In this document: positions 7,110 through 15,608 of the stretch, one piece after another | Position numbering within the stretch: the stretch's first letter is position 1 | How the letters are laid out: each line of letters starts with the position of its first letter | DNA from: a virus | Reading direction: 5' to 3' (one strand) | Virus record (IMG/VR): IMGVR_UViG_3300025030_000369 | Location: 1-27,241 of that record | Length of the DNA: 27,241 bases | Program-made: the position numbers and the translations under genes | Notes under the pieces: model-generated | The model's database searches: none | What the model was told of the DNA's origin: nothing | The model's input: the letters and a program-made list of their open reading frames with translations, nothing else

Positions 7110-8338
7110 TAGTTCTTCAAACTTATATGGCGAATAGCTTAACAGCGGCTTCGCCTACATATTGGTCAGCAAATGCTGGAATTAAGCTTTACAAAACGAT
7201 TATCTTTCGTGCCATTACTGACTTCAGCGAAGAATCCCTTATTAAAAATAACGGGAGAATCGTTGATAGACCATATCGAGCCGATGTGGTCGGAGAGGAT
7301 TATACGAAAGGAACCGCTTTGACAGCACAAGATTTGACATATTCCAGCGACCAATTGACCCTCAACAAACTTAAGGCTTTGTTGATGTATGTAGACGATG
7401 TGGATAAATTACAGAACAAGTATAATACCGTTCGTCTTTGGGCAGAAGAAGCGGGAAGACGACTTGGTATTATAGCCGATGGGGATATTCTTTATGAAGC
7501 TTGGAATGCTCAATCAGCCAATGAAATAGACGCTTCGGAATTAGGAGGAACAGCCACAGAAGGAATTTCTTTGACTACTTCCAATGTTGCTGAAGTATTT
7601 GGAGAAATAAACGAGATTTTAGACAACGAGAATGTTCCTGACGATGAGAGATACCTTGTGATTTCTTCGTTATTCCGAAACAAATTATGGCAGTATATTG
7701 GAGGCAAAGAATCTCAACTTGGTGACAAGACGGGAGAAACAGGCAATATCGGTCAATATGCTGGATTGAAGCTGTATAAAAGCACCAACTCAACCAGCTC
7801 TGCCAGATGGACTCCTGCCGATAATCCTACTGATGAAGACACCATAACCGTTGAGGGAATCACCTTCACTTTCCAATCAGTGATTGGAGCAGTCGCTGGT
7901 AATATTCTTCAAACTACTTCATTAGCAGTAACGATCGATAACATCGTTGCTTTGATTAACGCAGGAGGTGTTGGCGATGATACGAATTATGTTTCCCTTT
8001 CAACTGCTAATCAAAGAACCGTTCAGAACTGGGTGGCAGTAGACGGAGCGACTTATCTGGAAATAAGATTCAAAGGAGTAGCCAACCCAACCACTTCTGG
8101 TTCAGAATCGGCTGATACTTGGGATGCCAAATATGAGATTCAATCATTATTATTTGGCAGGAAAAACGGAATATCAGCCGCCATTCAGACAGACCCAATG
8201 GTCGATGTTGCGATGGCATCCACTGTTTCTGCAGGAAAGAGAGGAACTAATGTCTTGCCCTTACTTGTATATGGGGTCAAAACATTTAATCAGGGGACGA
8301 AAGAAATCGGAAGATTGGAGATAAGAACCGATAGCTAA
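7106..8338 (+). CDS. Major capsid protein with an inserted beta domain
   Basis: A 410-residue protein in the capsid position. The core reads as a capsid subunit: residues 30-130 (IIFRAITDFSEESLIKN, VDRPYRADVVGEDY, YVDDVDKLQNKY) and the C-terminal 348-410 (FGRKNGISAAIQTDPMVDVA, VLPLLVYGVKTF). Residues about 234-347 interrupt this with a DTITVEGITFTF...ALINAGG domain typical of phage surface add-ons. TTG 7106 is chosen because AGGAG at 7096-7100 sits 5 nt upstream and the TTG overlaps the scaffold stop; ATG 7127 (MANSLTAASPT) has no SD but may be the true N-terminus. The protein would form the icosahedral shell. Confidence 0.85.
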   Translation: MIVLQTYMANSLTAASPTYWSANAGIKLYKTIIFRAITDFSEESLIKNNGRIVDRPYRADVVGEDYTKGTALTAQDLTYSSDQLTLNKLKALLMYVDDVDKLQNKYNTVRLWAEEAGRRLGIIADGDILYEAWNAQSANEIDASELGGTATEGISLTTSNVAEVFGEINEILDNENVPDDERYLVISSLFRNKLWQYIGGKESQLGDKTGETGNIGQYAGLKLYKSTNSTSSARWTPADNPTDEDTITVEGITFTFQSVIGAVAGNILQTTSLAVTIDNIVALINAGGVGDDTNYVSLSTANQRTVQNWVAVDGATYLEIRFKGVANPTTSGSESADTWDAKYEIQSLLFGRKNGISAAIQTDPMVDVAMASTVSAGKRGTNVLPLLVYGVKTFNQGTKEIGRLEIRTDS

Positions 8339-8355
8339 ATCTAACTAAAATCTGA

Positions 8356-8381
8356 GGGGCGGACGGGAAACTGCCCGCCCC
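8356..8381 (+). promoter_or_regulatory. GC-rich hairpin after the capsid gene
   Basis: GGGGCGG (8356-8362) pairs with CCGCCCC (8375-8381) around a 12-nt loop, 17 bases after the capsid stop and one base before the next ATG at 8383. There is no T-run, so it is not a classic terminator. It could stabilise the 3' end of capsid mRNA and lower translation of the gene that follows. Confidence 0.6.
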
Positions 8382-8382
8382 A

Positions 8383-9048
8383 ATGAAAACAAAAACCATG
8401 AATAAAACATTAACATTCTTATTGGTTGGCGTTGTTAGTTTGGTTATCGGTTTGGTTATAGGAATTGCTCTCAATAAATCGGTTCCACTTGGCGGTTTAG
8501 TTCATAACATCCAAGAAGACTTTAAGGAAGGAATAACGGTTGATACAACGGAAGTTATTGATGGTTCGGGAAATTGGAAAAATTCTGCAAGCTCTACAGC
8601 TCGTTTCCAATTAGAGGGGGAAACAAATCTTCAAAGAGTTATCTTTGGTGGGGCAACCACAACAATAAGCGTTGGGACGACAACTGTTCTAACTGCCGCA
8701 AATGTTTGTGATAACATTAGAATAGAATTTGCCCCGTTGGATGTTGACTCAGCTTCAACGAGTTTGCCAGCCGCTTCAGACCTAACTGCTGATTGTTTAG
8801 AGCAAGACGGAGATACCATTTCGTTGTTTTTAGTAACCAATACAACGACAGATGGATATAGGATATATTTTGCCACATCTTCCACTGATTTGGCTACTGG
8901 AACAACATGGCATATATTATCTGCCGCCTCAACAACCGATACGCCTACTTATCTCCAGGCAACAAGCGAAAATTGGATAAAGGCGACATTTCACCGCTTA
9001 ACCAGTTCTTTGGTTGATGTCATCTTTGAAAGATTGAGTAACCAATAA
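8383..9048 (+). CDS. Membrane-anchored or exported Ser/Thr-rich protein
   Basis: A 221-residue protein with a positive N-terminus and one hydrophobic segment (residues 8-29, LTFLLVGVVSLVIGLVIG), then a predicted extracellular beta-rich domain very high in Thr, Ser and Ala. Two Cys (NVCDNI and ADCLEQ) could form a disulfide outside the cytoplasm. The style matches predicted surface proteins of Patescibacteria-like genomes. It follows the capsid gene and may be a virion decoration or a cell-surface protein made during infection. ATG 8383 and ATG 8398 are both possible; neither has an SD. Not assigned to a family. Confidence 0.6.
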   Translation: MKTKTMNKTLTFLLVGVVSLVIGLVIGIALNKSVPLGGLVHNIQEDFKEGITVDTTEVIDGSGNWKNSASSTARFQLEGETNLQRVIFGGATTTISVGTTTVLTAANVCDNIRIEFAPLDVDSASTSLPAASDLTADCLEQDGDTISLFLVTNTTTDGYRIYFATSSTDLATGTTWHILSAASTTDTPTYLQATSENWIKATFHRLTSSLVDVIFERLSNQ

Positions 9049-9054
9049 AAAACT

Positions 9055-9498
9055 ATGAGCAAAAAACTACCCATAATCGCATCAATTGCTGGAGTAGTGC
9101 TCTTGTTTATGGTGATTTTGGCGGGGCAAAAAGGAATAAATCCACTTGGCTCCGCCGATTTCATCATTACAAGAAGTGGGATTACCAATTCATCTACTGA
9201 TGCGTCAACCGAATCGGAGAATGCTTCTTCTTCAAAAATAATGAGTGCTAATTCTGGAGGAACATACAGAAGAATTCAGAACATTGGTGATTATGAAGTA
9301 TATATCGCTTTTCCAGACAACGGAAAGTCAACTACTACTTATTGGCAAACAGGAATAAGATTAGCCACTTCGGGAGAATCAGGTGAAGATTTCACTTATT
9401 ATGAGATGCCAACTCCAGGAGGATTTTTCTGGGGTGGAGAAATATGGGCAACAGCCACCACCTCATCAAGCACTCTTATTTTAATGGAGGGAAGATAA
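9055..9498 (+). CDS. Small anchored beta-domain protein
   Basis: A 147-residue protein with an N-terminal TM or signal segment (residues 5-23, LPIIASIAGVVLLFMVILA), a Ser/Thr/Asn-rich spacer (40-65) and a C-terminal beta domain starting SGGTYRRIQNIGDYEVYIAF. That last motif resembles small phage decoration domains in which a strand reading RRIQN.GD..VYIAF is followed by an ordered turn and a Gly-rich loop. It lies 6 bases after the previous gene and 1 base before the next, and probably works with them. Whether it is on virions or on the cell envelope is open. Confidence 0.6.
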   Translation: MSKKLPIIASIAGVVLLFMVILAGQKGINPLGSADFIITRSGITNSSTDASTESENASSSKIMSANSGGTYRRIQNIGDYEVYIAFPDNGKSTTTYWQTGIRLATSGESGEDFTYYEMPTPGGFFWGGEIWATATTSSSTLILMEGR

Positions 9499-9499
9499 A

Positions 9500-10327
9500 A
9501 TGCTACAAGTAGAACCAAAGGAAACATATCCAATAACACGCTATCTTGAAGACCCAACCGATACTGCGACTCGTTATGTAAGAGCATTGGTTTACAAACC
9601 ACGAACCAATGAGCTTTTGGCAACCCTTAACCTTACGGATAGGGGTAGCCAAAGGTTTGATTACAATTACGAAATTCCTGCTGATGTTTCAGGGCAAGGA
9701 TATTTTCTTCAGATTATTGTTAAAGTTTATGACGATTCGGCATATACAACTGAAAGCAATCGTTATGAGAGAAAAGAAATAAATCTTTTGGTCCAGCAAA
9801 GGTGGAATCAAGCGTTTGGTTCTGGGGGAGGGGGGATAGATATTAACTATAAAAAAATTCAGGAAATTATCAGAGATGAAGTTAAAAATGAATTTGCTAA
9901 ATTGCCAAAGCCAGAAAAACCAAAAGAAGTCAATTTAAGAGATTTAGAGGATAGATTGGCAATTGCCAAAGACAGAATAATCAGTGAAATCAAATCAATC
10001 AAAATTCCTGAACAGGAAAAAGTTGATTTTGGATTAGTAATAAAAACAATCAAAGACATTAAAATTCCCGAACATGATGAATTTGATTATTCAATGATAA
10101 CGGATACTATTGGCGATTTGAAATCTATTCTTCAGAATGAATTTTACGAAAAAGCAGAAACAATCAAAAATCTATTTAATGATTTATTTGAAGAATTAAA
10201 AAAGCCCCTTATCTTTACATTGCCAGAGGGAGCAAAAATGAATCGGGAAGAAAATAAAGAAAAGGAGAAAGAAACCGAAGAACACCTTAAAATAAATTTT
10301 AGAGATTATTTCAAAAATAGATTATGA
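9500..10327 (+). CDS. Two-domain protein: beta domain plus long coiled coil
   Basis: A 275-residue protein. Residues 1-105 form a predicted beta-sandwich (RYVRALVYKPRTNELLATL, YFLQIIVKVYDDSAY). A glycine linker (FGSGGGG, about 106-112) leads to a long charged helical half (113-275) with repeated IKIPE motifs (SIKIPEQEKVDFGL and DIKIPEHDEFDYSM) that are likely internal duplicates. GGAGG at 9486-9490 gives a reasonable ribosome site for ATG 9500. Unlike its neighbours it has no TM or signal, so it may be cytoplasmic or virion-internal and may join the anchored proteins. Family unknown. Overlaps the next start by 4 bases (ATGA). Confidence 0.6.
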   Translation: MLQVEPKETYPITRYLEDPTDTATRYVRALVYKPRTNELLATLNLTDRGSQRFDYNYEIPADVSGQGYFLQIIVKVYDDSAYTTESNRYERKEINLLVQQRWNQAFGSGGGGIDINYKKIQEIIRDEVKNEFAKLPKPEKPKEVNLRDLEDRLAIAKDRIISEIKSIKIPEQEKVDFGLVIKTIKDIKIPEHDEFDYSMITDTIGDLKSILQNEFYEKAETIKNLFNDLFEELKKPLIFTLPEGAKMNREENKEKEKETEEHLKINFRDYFKNRL

Positions 10328-12411
10328 AAAGAATTATTGTGTTGTCAATAATTTTGGCATTATTCCCCCATTTTGGATATGCCCAAGTATTGCCACCTTT
10401 GTTTCCTTCGGGGAATTATTTAATACCGAGAGATTCAGCGTGGATTATTGGTTCGAGCACAGTGGAAATGTTGGCAAACACCTCTACAATTAGTTATTTA
10501 ACCGTTACAACCTGCGTAGGATGTGCTGGCGGCACTTCCTACGACCCCACTTGGCTCTTAAACGGCACTTCCCTTTATGCCACAGACACGATAAGTTATG
10601 TCGGAATTGGCACAGTCGCCCCGACTTCGTTATTAGAACTTCAGGGCGGAAATTTGGTTGTGGGTGGGATAGCGAGCACAACCATTAAGGGAGATGGAAA
10701 CAACAGCATATTTGAAAGTGGAATAAACCTTTATTCTGATGCGAATATATATGGCGGTTCTGCTTTCGCTTTTTATGACAGCTCCGACACTTTTCTTAAT
10801 TATTTTTATACCGATACTGAGGGAGTGTTGCGGCTTAATAACGGTGCGATTGATTATTTTTTTGGCACGCAGGAAGGCAAAATCGGCATAGGAGATGGAA
10901 ACCCCATCTCAACCCTTGACATTCTCGGAACTTTCAATGTGGGAACGAATACGGCAGATTGGTTTACGATTGATGAGAACGGGTTTGTCGGCATCGGGAC
11001 GACCACTCCTTCCTTTGGTTTGGAGCTGATGGCATCTTCCACAGATGGCTATTTCGGCATAAGCAACAATAACCTTTCAGGAAATATATTCGTCGTTGAT
11101 GGAGATGGGAATATAGGATTTTCAGGAAATATAGCCACTGGCACTTGGAATGGAACAGCTATTGCCGATGCTTATGTGGCAGACGACATTACGCTTACGA
11201 ATATAACCCAGATAACCAACCGCTTGCTTTCCAGTTTAGACGGCACATTGAATTTCGCTTCCACCACGGGAACGATTGACATTTCTGACAGAACCAATCT
11301 GGCGGCTGGGACTCTGATAACTTTGGCTGACGACACCTTAAATGTAACGAACGATTTGGCTCAATTTTCCAACGCCACCAGCGTATTTGTCGCTTATCCA
11401 GACATTGCCGCCACCAACACCTCTTTTGAGATAAAACTCGCTTCGTCAACTTTTTGGGGCGACAATACCGACATTGTTTTTGCCTCAAGCTCTAACTGGG
11501 ACATTGCTCAAGGATTGGTGTCGGCTTCCTCAACGAACTGGGATTTAGCTTATGGGAGAATCCCTGCCACTTTGGTTCTTAACGATTTAATCATTGCGAC
11601 ATCAACTTCGGCTTTTTCAAGGTTGGCGGCGGGTTCAGACGGGCAGGTATTGAAAATGTCGGGCACGGAATTGGTCTGGGGAACGGACAATACGGGCGGA
11701 ACGGGCGACCCTGTTTGGATTCAGGACGGAACAGATGTGTATTCCACCAATACCGCCAGCCATATAATCGTTGGAACGACAACCGCCCAGAACTACTTCA
11801 CCATAGGAACCACGACCGATAACTGGCTGACTATGAGCAATGCTGGCGTTTTTACCATTTTCGGAAACGCTAACTTTAACACAATAGCTTCGGGAACCTG
11901 GAATGGGGCGGTAATTGATACCGCTTATATTGCTTCTTCTTCGGCTTGGGATTTGACGGAAGGAATTGTAACGGCATCTTCTTCAAATTGGGATATAACG
12001 CAGGGAATTGTAACGGCTTCCTCGTCTAATTGGGATTTAACTTATGGAACGGTAAACGCTTCTTCCTCTAACTGGGATTTAGGTTTTACCAACGCCAGAA
12101 CAAAATCCATTTCTTTTTCAATGTCATCAACCACGATGGCTGAATTAGCTCAAATGCCCGTTTTGGTTCCTAACAAACCCGTAACTTTATTTGAAATCGG
12201 CTGTAAGGTTATTGGAGGCACTTCAAGGGAATTTCAACTGACTGACGGAACAAATGTAACGGAAAAAATAACTTGTACCACGACTTATGCGACAAGCACG
12301 GTTGCCGTCAACGGAACTTTTACGGGATACGAAGATATGTTTGCCTTGACAGGAACTTCAACGGGCGATGTTAATTGGCTTCACGGAACAGCCCGATACA
12401 CGCTGGATTAA
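10324..12411 (+). CDS. Fibre-like protein with signal peptide and 14-residue repeats
   Basis: A 695-residue protein with a clear signal peptide (MKRIIVLSIILALFPHFGYA, cleavage after AYA-like GYA/Q). The mature part is Thr/Ser/Gly-rich with fibre motifs: VGIGTTTP-type triads, SGTWNGTAI / SGTWNGAVI turns, and two clusters of a 14-residue repeat (ASSSNWDLTYGxVx) at 11440-11565 and 11932-12087. A C-terminal domain (residues 590-695) carries two Cys (IGCKVIG, ITCTTTY) and ends TARYTLD. Such repeats suit a trimeric fibre or surface stalk with a terminal adhesion domain. A Sec signal peptide is unusual for a phage tail fibre, so it may be displayed on the infected cell. Codon use is G+C-richer than the surrounding genes. 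Confidence 0.65.
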   Translation: MKRIIVLSIILALFPHFGYAQVLPPLFPSGNYLIPRDSAWIIGSSTVEMLANTSTISYLTVTTCVGCAGGTSYDPTWLLNGTSLYATDTISYVGIGTVAPTSLLELQGGNLVVGGIASTTIKGDGNNSIFESGINLYSDANIYGGSAFAFYDSSDTFLNYFYTDTEGVLRLNNGAIDYFFGTQEGKIGIGDGNPISTLDILGTFNVGTNTADWFTIDENGFVGIGTTTPSFGLELMASSTDGYFGISNNNLSGNIFVVDGDGNIGFSGNIATGTWNGTAIADAYVADDITLTNITQITNRLLSSLDGTLNFASTTGTIDISDRTNLAAGTLITLADDTLNVTNDLAQFSNATSVFVAYPDIAATNTSFEIKLASSTFWGDNTDIVFASSSNWDIAQGLVSASSTNWDLAYGRIPATLVLNDLIIATSTSAFSRLAAGSDGQVLKMSGTELVWGTDNTGGTGDPVWIQDGTDVYSTNTASHIIVGTTTAQNYFTIGTTTDNWLTMSNAGVFTIFGNANFNTIASGTWNGAVIDTAYIASSSAWDLTEGIVTASSSNWDITQGIVTASSSNWDLTYGTVNASSSNWDLGFTNARTKSISFSMSSTTMAELAQMPVLVPNKPVTLFEIGCKVIGGTSREFQLTDGTNVTEKITCTTTYATSTVAVNGTFTGYEDMFALTGTSTGDVNWLHGTARYTLD
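11440..11565 (+). repeat. 42-bp tandem repeats, cluster 1 (3 units)
   Basis: Three 14-codon units start at 11440, 11482 and 11524 (ASSTFWGDNTDIVF, ASSSNWDIAQGLVS, ASSTNWDLAYGRIP). Protein-level identity is stronger than DNA identity, so the units are old or under selection for structure. Confidence 0.75.
11932..12087 (+). repeat. 42-bp tandem repeats, cluster 2 (3.7 units)
   Basis: Units start at 11932, 11974, 12016 and 12058 (ASSSAWDLTEGIVT, ASSSNWDITQGIVT, ASSSNWDLTYGTVN, then partial ASSSNWDLGF). Same family as cluster 1 and probably a beta-helical or trimeric stalk. Confidence 0.85.
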
Positions 12412-12413
12412 AT

Positions 12414-13757
12414 ATGAATTGGGTCAAACAAAAATTAAATTGGGTAAAAAATAAAATAAAGCGTTTTTGGAAATGGCTATTAGTGGGCGGGGTTGGAATA
12501 GTTATGGCGGCGACATTGATTCCGCAGGATTCTATTCTAACCATTCAGAACAGGGCTGATGCAATAGACCAAGAAATAAAATCCAAATATACTAATGCGG
12601 TTGAAATAATAGATAAAAGAACCCTAACGGGCAAGACTTACAACTTGGGTGAGGGTAGATACTTATTGAAATCCACTATCGGGCGGCTTCACTATCAAGA
12701 TTCGCAAGGACAATTTCAAAATATTGATATAACCAAAAGAGCGTCTGATTTGGCGGGATTTGAAAGCGTGGTAGACACCGCGCCTTACAAACTTTACATC
12801 TCCGACAAAGGCGACAGGCGGATTTATCCCGACAGAAACAAGCCAGAATATATTGATTTGCCGACCCCTGATTGGCTGAATGGAAAAAAGGGGACTTGGG
12901 TTTCAGACCGAGAACTGAAGTGGACTAATCCGAATTATGATGTCTCGCTGATTTTAAGAGAAGACCGAATTAAATTTTTGGCGGTAATTAAAAAACCGAT
13001 TTCCCAAACCAGCTTCAGCTTTAATGTTTCGGAAAACGGGGCACAGCTTTTTAACTATTTGGGCGGGCTTACTTACTGGGACAGCTCGGAAGTTCCTGTT
13101 ATCAGGGATTTAGGAATGACTTACGAGAACGGGACTTTGACTTTAAGCTGGGATTTTTCGGGAATGGTTTATCCGATTTATGTTGACCCGACTTTTGCCC
13201 CCACTGCTGGAACGGATGATGTGATGAGGTGGGGAGCGACAGAGTTTAGGACTACTGATGCAAGCATCCACATTGGGCTTATCGGCGGCACTTCTTATAG
13301 CAGCGAAATTAGATTTCCCAGCGTTAATATCCCGCAAGGCAGCACAATTAACTCCGCCTATATCACTTTTATTTGCGGATTTAGCGGTTCTTCAAATACG
13401 GTTAGTTCAACAGTATATCTTGAGGATGCGGACGACTCTGATATAATAGACGATTATTCGGAATTTGACGCCGCCGCATTGACCGCGGGAACTGCTTGGA
13501 ACTCAATTCCTGGTTGGACAGTCGGTAATCCTTATGATACTCCAGATTTTACTGCCGATGTTCAAACAGTAATAAACAGAGCGGGCTGGGTATCTAATAA
13601 TGCTTTTGGGGTATTTATTAAGGACGCCGGCTCAACTGCCGCCCGATTCTATGCCGCCTATAATAACACCACCTATACCGAACCCGTATTGACGGTTACT
13701 TGGACAGAGCCTGGCGGAGTAGTTAATTTGCCAGTGATAATTATTGAAGAAGAATAA
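12414..13757 (+). CDS. Membrane-anchored protein with C-terminal jelly-roll-like domain
   Basis: A 447-residue protein. An amphipathic, Lys/Trp-rich N-terminus (MNWVKQKLNWVKNKIKRFWK) precedes one TM (about 20-36). Residues 55-250 form an unrecognised domain (KTYNLGEGRYLLKSTIGR; YWDSSEVPVIRDLGMTY; YPIYVDPT). The last 170 residues (EIRFPSVNIPQGSTINSAY; DFTADVQTVINRAGW; YTEPVLTVTW) match the DNRLRE-type jelly-roll pattern of exported proteins, a carbohydrate-binding-like fold. ATG 12414 is preferred to an in-frame TTG at 12375 inside the upstream gene. It is probably a surface or virion adhesion protein partnered with the fibre upstream. Function not proven. Confidence 0.65.
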   Translation: MNWVKQKLNWVKNKIKRFWKWLLVGGVGIVMAATLIPQDSILTIQNRADAIDQEIKSKYTNAVEIIDKRTLTGKTYNLGEGRYLLKSTIGRLHYQDSQGQFQNIDITKRASDLAGFESVVDTAPYKLYISDKGDRRIYPDRNKPEYIDLPTPDWLNGKKGTWVSDRELKWTNPNYDVSLILREDRIKFLAVIKKPISQTSFSFNVSENGAQLFNYLGGLTYWDSSEVPVIRDLGMTYENGTLTLSWDFSGMVYPIYVDPTFAPTAGTDDVMRWGATEFRTTDASIHIGLIGGTSYSSEIRFPSVNIPQGSTINSAYITFICGFSGSSNTVSSTVYLEDADDSDIIDDYSEFDAAALTAGTAWNSIPGWTVGNPYDTPDFTADVQTVINRAGWVSNNAFGVFIKDAGSTAARFYAAYNNTTYTEPVLTVTWTEPGGVVNLPVIIIEEE

Positions 13758-13763
13758 AAATTT

Positions 13764-14042
13764 ATGGCTGATTTTGAAAAAGGCGAAGATATGAGATTGC
13801 CGAAAATACCGATAAAGATTTGGCTGGTTTTGGGTGGATTGTTTCTGCTGGCTTCGCTGGCTTGGAACGGGTGGGGGCTGTGGGAGAAGGAAAAGGGGAA
13901 GATTTATCAGCAAGGGCAAGAACAGGGCAGGCAGGAAGTAAACAATTTTATTATCGGACAATTACAAACAACTGGTAGATTACAAATTAAGATCAATACG
14001 TCAGAAGGCGAGAAAGTAATCGTTTTGATTCCACAACCATAA
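13764..14042 (+). CDS. Small single-TM protein
   Basis: A 92-residue protein with one TM (residues 19-38, WLVLGGLFLLASLAWNGWGL) followed by a charged segment with repeated Gln (EKEKGKIYQQGQEQGRQEV) and a short C-terminal strand (EKVIVLIPQP). Topology N-in is likely from charges. Such TM-plus-helix proteins include inner-membrane spanins, but it lacks the usual length and partner gene. ATG 13764 or ATG 13791 (MRLPKIP) could start it. Its stop TAA shares a base with the next ATG, so it is coupled to the papain-like gene. Confidence 0.65.
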   Translation: MADFEKGEDMRLPKIPIKIWLVLGGLFLLASLAWNGWGLWEKEKGKIYQQGQEQGRQEVNNFIIGQLQTTGRLQIKINTSEGEKVIVLIPQP

Positions 14043-14905
14043 TGACAGATGAAACAAAACAAATAAAAGGCGGGTTAATTTACAAAAAACCCGATAAAAG
14101 AAACTTCAACTTTGGCAAAGTATTTGGCACGATTGATCTGTCGGAAATTCCTGCTGATTTTATAGTGGCGGAACCGAAACAGAAAGATCAGGGAGATACG
14201 GATTTCTGTAGTGCCTTCAGCTCTACCTCCGCTTCAGAACCGCAAGAGGGAGTTGAGTTAAACCCATTTTGGCAATTCGCAGTTAGCAAGGTGATTTCTG
14301 GCGACCCTGAAGCGTGGGGACAGACGCTGGAAAACGCCATTAAGGTTCATACAAAATACGGTGCGATTAACGAAAGCGATTTTGACAGAGGAGAGTTTGG
14401 AGACGAGGAATTGAGATATATTAAAAATTATCCCGAAGAATTATTTGAAAAAGCTGAAGAATATAAAAAACAGAGCTATTTTGAGGCGAAAGGGTATAAG
14501 GAAACCTTTGACTCATACAGGGCGTGCTTGTGGGCAAACAGAACGACAAAACGGCTGCTTATTACGGGTGTAATACTTCACGATAGCTGGATTGACAGCC
14601 AAGACGGAATTATTAAGGAATCAGGCAATCCCGTAAGCGGAGATGCTTGTATCATCATCGGGCAAAAGACAATAGACGGAGAACCATATCTGATAGCTCA
14701 ATTATCTGCAGGAGAAAAAATAGGAGACAAAGGCAAACTTTATTATTCAAGGGAAATGATAAATAAGTATTTTAATTTCGGTGGTTTCTTATTTGTTGAT
14801 ATGTTGCCAGGAGAAGCCAAAAAGAAAGCGTGGTCGGTTTGGCGGAGGATATGGGAAAGCGTAAAAAAAAATATAAGATGGTATTTTGAGGAAATATTCA
14901 AATAA
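14042..14905 (+). CDS. Papain-like (C1A-fold) protein with incomplete catalytic set
   Basis: A 287-residue protein with a papain-family outline: DLSEIPADF (mature N-terminus pattern), the oxyanion Gln and nucleophile region KDQGDTDFCSAFS (Q50, C56), and late strands SGDACIIIGQ and YLIAQLSAGEKIGDKGKLYY. In active enzymes the latter read as G-H-A and N-S-W-G; here the His position is D201 and the Asn position is L221, and W is A. So the Cys is kept but the usual His and Asn are absent. No signal peptide. The C-terminus ends in a Trp/Lys-rich amphipathic helix. It may be an inactive binding domain or use other residues. Position among tail genes suggests a virion component. Confidence 0.7.
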   Translation: MTDETKQIKGGLIYKKPDKRNFNFGKVFGTIDLSEIPADFIVAEPKQKDQGDTDFCSAFSSTSASEPQEGVELNPFWQFAVSKVISGDPEAWGQTLENAIKVHTKYGAINESDFDRGEFGDEELRYIKNYPEELFEKAEEYKKQSYFEAKGYKETFDSYRACLWANRTTKRLLITGVILHDSWIDSQDGIIKESGNPVSGDACIIIGQKTIDGEPYLIAQLSAGEKIGDKGKLYYSREMINKYFNFGGFLFVDMLPGEAKKKAWSVWRRIWESVKKNIRWYFEEIFK

Positions 14906-14908
14906 AAT

Positions 14909-15607
14909 ATGGAAGGATTAGCAATAAAAACATTCGTTGAAACTGGATTATTAGATGGCCAAACGATAAACGATACATTCTTTTATCAACTTTTGAATAT
15001 CGCTAAAACCAAGATTGAAGCGGAAAGAAACTGGATGGTTTTGAAAAAACAGGATAGTTCACAAACTGAAAATTCTGGCGATACATTTTTGACGACAAAA
15101 ACATTGCCTTCTGATTTTGCCAATATGATTAAATTGTTCACGGCGAAATCAGATGGTTCTGGGCAGATTTTTTACACTCCAATTCCCTTTGACCAAAGAT
15201 ACGCTTATCAGAATTCATCGAGAGTATTTTGGATAGATATTGCTAACAAAACATTTGGACTTTGTGGGACGCATAATGAAAGCCGAACAATACATTTAAT
15301 TTACCGAAGCACAAGCACAGATATTTCTTCGGAAACTTCGTGGGTTTTTCCTTCAAGATTTCACGGAATACTGGGATTTATGGTGGCAGTAATGTTTAAG
15401 GGAGGTGTAGATTACGATGAAATTAACGCAATCCAGGCAATTCAAAATGACAAAGATTCAAAAGAATTATGGCAAGCATTGATTGATTGGGACGATGATT
15501 TAAGATTAGGAGAAATGAATAACCAATACGACAGAGGAACATCGGTTGATTCCGATGGTTTGCCAATAGCCGACCCATCGTTTCAAGAAGATATAGGATT
15601 ATACTAA
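14909..15607 (+). CDS. Head-tail adaptor (neck) protein
   Basis: A 232-residue mostly helical protein just before the nozzle gene. The N-terminal helix pair (TINDTFFYQLLNIAKTKIEAE, then RNWMVLKKQD), the LPSDFANMIKLF strand segment, FPSRFHGILGFMVAVMF and a C-terminal acidic helix fit podovirus adaptors of the P22 gp4 / T7 gp11 type, which form a ring beneath the portal. Identity is by pattern and order, not close sequence. Expected to oligomerise as 12 copies and join portal to nozzle. Confidence 0.7.
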   Translation: MEGLAIKTFVETGLLDGQTINDTFFYQLLNIAKTKIEAERNWMVLKKQDSSQTENSGDTFLTTKTLPSDFANMIKLFTAKSDGSGQIFYTPIPFDQRYAYQNSSRVFWIDIANKTFGLCGTHNESRTIHLIYRSTSTDISSETSWVFPSRFHGILGFMVAVMFKGGVDYDEINAIQAIQNDKDSKELWQALIDWDDDLRLGEMNNQYDRGTSVDSDGLPIADPSFQEDIGLY

Positions 15608-15608
15608 A

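Noticed and set aside
7334-7362. TTGACA inside the capsid gene
   Set aside because: No acceptable -10 at 15-18 nt and it lies within a conserved coding segment.
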